A stretch of 13,465 nucleotides of DNA from Solirubrobacteraceae bacterium (GTDB lineage Bacteria > Actinomycetota > Thermoleophilia > Solirubrobacterales > Solirubrobacteraceae), in assembly GCA_024710825.1 (NCBI GenBank), contig JANJUA010000177.1, positions 1 through 13,465 on the forward strand, read 5' to 3'. The translations under genes were made by a program, and so were the position numbers. Of this stretch, positions 13,056 through 13,465 are shown one piece after another; the first letter of the stretch is position 1; every line of letters begins with the position of its first letter. Under the pieces are notes generated by a model, which searched no databases, was not told the origin of the DNA, and saw only the letters and a program-made list of their open reading frames with translations.

Positions 13056-13465
13056 GCGGTCACGCGGTAGCGGCCGCCGACGGAGCGGCGGACGTGACCG
13101 AGGAGCTCGAGCTCCGCGAGCCCGGCCAGCGACGCGGTGATCGCGATGCCGTGCTCCGCCAGCGCCTCCGCCGTGTGAGCACCCGACGCCACGGCGGCGT
13201 GCAGGGCGCGAAGGTGCTCGGGGACCGCCGGGCGCGTCGCGCGGCGTTGACGCCACTCCCCCACGCCGCAGGCCAGGTCGAGCACGTCCTCGCCGGTGCG
13301 GATCACGTGGGCGCCGTCGGCCAGCAACGCGTTCGACCCGCGCGACAGCGGCGCCGTGACCTGCCCCGGGACCACGCCCACCTCGCGTCCCAGGTCGCGG
13401 GCGAACTCCGCGGTGATGAGCGAGCCCGACCGCTGCATCGCCTCCACCACGACCGTGACGCCGGC
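13052..13465 (-). CDS. dprA: DNA-processing protein DprA (Smf), partial, C-terminal 137 aa
   Basis: The visible part holds the last third of DprA, which loads RecA on incoming single-stranded DNA during transformation. The end of the Rossmann-like domain is clear: VVEAMQRSGSLITAEFARD, then GREVGVVPGQVTAP and SRGSNALLADGAHVIR. These are conserved DprA segments that include part of the ssDNA-binding surface. Residues from about 75 onward form the C-terminal winged helix (ending LLGHVRRSVGGRYRVTA). The gene runs off the right edge, so its start is not visible. Its TGA overlaps the DUF4258 GTG by 4 nt. In many bacteria dprA lies near xer genes, and here xer and the sigma factor follow 8 kb further along the same strand. 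Confidence 0.93.
   Translation of the reverse strand, partial: AGVTVVVEAMQRSGSLITAEFARDLGREVGVVPGQVTAPLSRGSNALLADGAHVIRTGEDVLDLACGVGEWRQRRATRPAVPEHLRALHAAVASGAHTAEALAEHGIAITASLAGLAELELLGHVRRSVGGRYRVTA

Noticed and set aside
1..13465. tRNA, rRNA or insertion sequence
   Set aside because: No cloverleaf, rRNA-like segment, transposase motif or terminal inverted repeats were recognised on either strand by reading; a tRNAscan or IS search was not possible.

Overview
The window is very GC-rich DNA (about 70% or more by eye), densely coded, with GTG starts, 4-nt stop/start overlaps and few classical Shine-Dalgarno sites. A WhiG/FliA-type sigma factor, an EF-G2-type translation factor, and a YkuD L,D-transpeptidase with a VanW-like region point to an actinobacterium. 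My best guess is a deep-branching lineage such as Thermoleophilia/Solirubrobacterales. That assignment is inference, since no rRNA or marker comparison was possible.

Layout, left to right. (1) 1-2415, minus strand: an EF-G-like GTPase (fusA2 type) followed by a small four-cysteine zinc-ribbon protein cut by the window edge. (2) 2461-3243, plus strand: an unannotated polytopic membrane protein. By eye it has nine membrane segments, an Asp in segment 6, GFGD at the start of segment 7 and a PAL-like motif in segment 9, the layout of presenilin/SPP-type (A22) intramembrane aspartyl proteases. (3) 3226-4970, minus strand: a XerC/D-type tyrosine recombinase and then a WhiG/FliA sigma factor, probably one operon. 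(4) 4948-5229, plus strand: a small unknown gene whose start overlaps the start of the recombinase gene. (5) 5243-6902, minus strand: a membrane-anchored L,D-transpeptidase under its own leaderless-type promoter, with a small HAD phosphatase gene upstream. (6) 6934-8759, plus strand: two tandem alpha/beta hydrolases, each 304 aa, coupled by a GTGA overlap. (7) 8802-12275, minus strand: thiD, an 82-aa unknown, a 211-aa membrane-anchored unknown and ilvD, closely packed and likely at least partly co-transcribed. (8) 12276-12525: a gene-free 250-bp gap holding a perfect hairpin and most of a 5 x 22-bp tandem repeat. (9) 12526-13465, minus strand: the end of dprA, then a DUF4258 gene and a DUF2283 gene, each overlapping its upstream neighbour by 4 nt. 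This is a toxin-antitoxin-like pair welded to a DNA-uptake/recombination gene.

The gene content is mostly housekeeping (translation, cell-wall crosslinking, branched-chain amino acid and thiamine synthesis, chromosome resolution). I see no phage, IS element, CRISPR array, tRNA or rRNA. The most unusual items are the presenilin-like membrane protein, the dprA-coupled DUF4258/DUF2283 pair with its terminal tandem repeat, and a repeated promoter layout (TANNNT followed by exactly 8 nt and then the start codon), which suggests leaderless transcription of several genes.
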